Part shown: in pieces, positions 63,689 through 64,000 of the stretch
Layout of the letters: the number at the start of each line of letters is the position of its first letter
Position numbering within the stretch: the first letter of the stretch is position 1
NCBI RefSeq assembly: GCF_000744105.1
Contig: NZ_JQLH01000001.1
Coordinates: forward strand, 3,919,001-3,983,000
Direction of reading: 5' to 3'
DNA: 64,000 nt
Origin: Maribacter forsetii DSM 18668
GTDB taxonomy: Bacteria; Bacteroidota; Bacteroidia; Flavobacteriales; Flavobacteriaceae
The notes under the pieces: model-generated
What the model was told of the DNA's origin: nothing
The model's database searches: none
The model's input: only the letters and a program-made list of their open reading frames with translations
Made by a program: the position numbers and the translations under genes

Positions 63689-64000
63689 TTACTTCTTACG
63701 TAAATCCGTCACATGTGGATATTCAGGATTCACAGGCATCTCTTTGTATGCAAATGTATTTGAACCTTTCTTAGGTTCTACCATTCTACCCGTAAAATTT
63801 GTTGAAGCGACCAATTCTGTAGGAGTAACCTCATCTTGTGTCATGCCAATATCCCAAAATCTATTTATTCTTCTTGATTCTGCCTCTAAACTATTTACCG
63901 GGTAGGTATCATAAGAGCGACCACCTGGGTGTGCTACAAAATAGGTACAACCACCAATTGACTTATCGTTCCAATCATCAACAATATCAAAAACTAACGG
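63689..64000 (-). CDS. DUF2126-type transglutaminase, C-terminal part; 5' end cut by window
   Basis: The frame is open from the window edge to the stop at 63689, giving the last 103 residues. PLVFDIVDDWN, GGCTYFVAHPGGRSYDTYPVN and LEAESRRINRFWD match the C-terminal end of the DUF2126 region of large transglutaminase proteins. It ends 12 bp before the ATP-grasp/alpha-E start, so the three genes form one minus-strand operon. The N-terminal catalytic domain lies outside the window. Confidence 0.8.
   Translation of the reverse strand, partial: PLVFDIVDDWNDKSIGGCTYFVAHPGGRSYDTYPVNSLEAESRRINRFWDIGMTQDEVTPTELVASTNFTGRMVEPKKGSNTFAYKEMPVNPEYPHVTDLRKK

Noticed and set aside
1..64000. CRISPR arrays, rRNA genes and insertion sequences
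   Set aside because: No regularly spaced repeats, rRNA signatures or transposase motifs were seen. The tandem 13-bp boxes are operators, not arrays.

Overview
The window comes from a member of the phylum Bacteroidota, most likely a marine Flavobacteriaceae. The base composition is AT-rich. There are two SusC/SusD pairs, many lipoproteins with short lipoboxes, a FecI/FecR-type sigma/anti-sigma pair and promoters of the Bacteroidota type (TTTG-N19-TAnnTTTG). The species cannot be named from the sequence alone.

Region 1 (1-18.5 kb, all minus strand) reads like one long accessory nutrient locus. An ECF sigma factor, a FecR anti-sigma factor and a SusC with an N-terminal signalling (STN) domain lead into SusD. 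They are followed by a secreted amidohydrolase, an unknown lipoprotein, an Nramp-like carrier, an SDR epimerase-like protein, a DHDPS-family lyase, a GNAT protein, a PQQ-type sugar dehydrogenase fused to cytochrome c, a Tat-exported GH109-like oxidoreductase-fold protein and an M20 hydrolase cut by the window edge. There is no ordinary glycoside hydrolase or lyase, and the substrate is unknown. To the right lie a lipoprotein S8 protease and, at 20788-20830, the 3' part of a tRNA with a CAT anticodon. That fragment looks like the scar of an integration event, with the presumed island on the left.

Region 2 (20.8-28.5 kb) holds topoisomerase III, a DsrE-like protein, a lone receiver domain, a lone BLUF photoreceptor, a thiol peroxidase-like protein, and an RraA-like protein with a Tat-exported TIM-barrel isomerase-like protein.

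Region 3 (28.5-57.4 kb) is a complete alginate utilisation locus. Outer-membrane uptake is by SusC/SusD (45.5-50.1 kb). Depolymerisation is by two PL6 lyases, one PL7 and one PL17. KdgF linearises the unsaturated monomer, and an SDR reductase turns DEH into 2-keto-3-deoxygluconate (KDG). KdgK and KDPG aldolase give pyruvate and glyceraldehyde 3-phosphate. Inner-membrane carriers are an SSS symporter, an MFS hexuronate-type carrier and a second, more divergent Nramp-like protein. A mannonate dehydratase and a Gfo/Idh/MocA oxidoreductase may feed a second route to KDG. A phosphofructokinase with a PPi-type signature sits inside the kdgK-aldolase operon, where it could run towards gluconeogenesis. 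A FadR-type GntR regulator is encoded inside the locus. Four promoters (28.5, 37.3, 45.2 and 50.2 kb) carry tandem TGGTNNACCA-like boxes spaced exactly 13 bp, with the first box overlapping the -7 element. The kdgK operon is divergent from a LacI regulator, and the gap holds two inverted copies of one operator.

Region 4 (57.7-64 kb) holds a TPR histidine kinase with a response regulator, then a minus-strand group of transglutaminase, CP-ATP-grasp/alpha-E and DUF2126-like transglutaminase genes, the last cut by the window end.

No CRISPR array, rRNA, intact tRNA or insertion sequence was seen.
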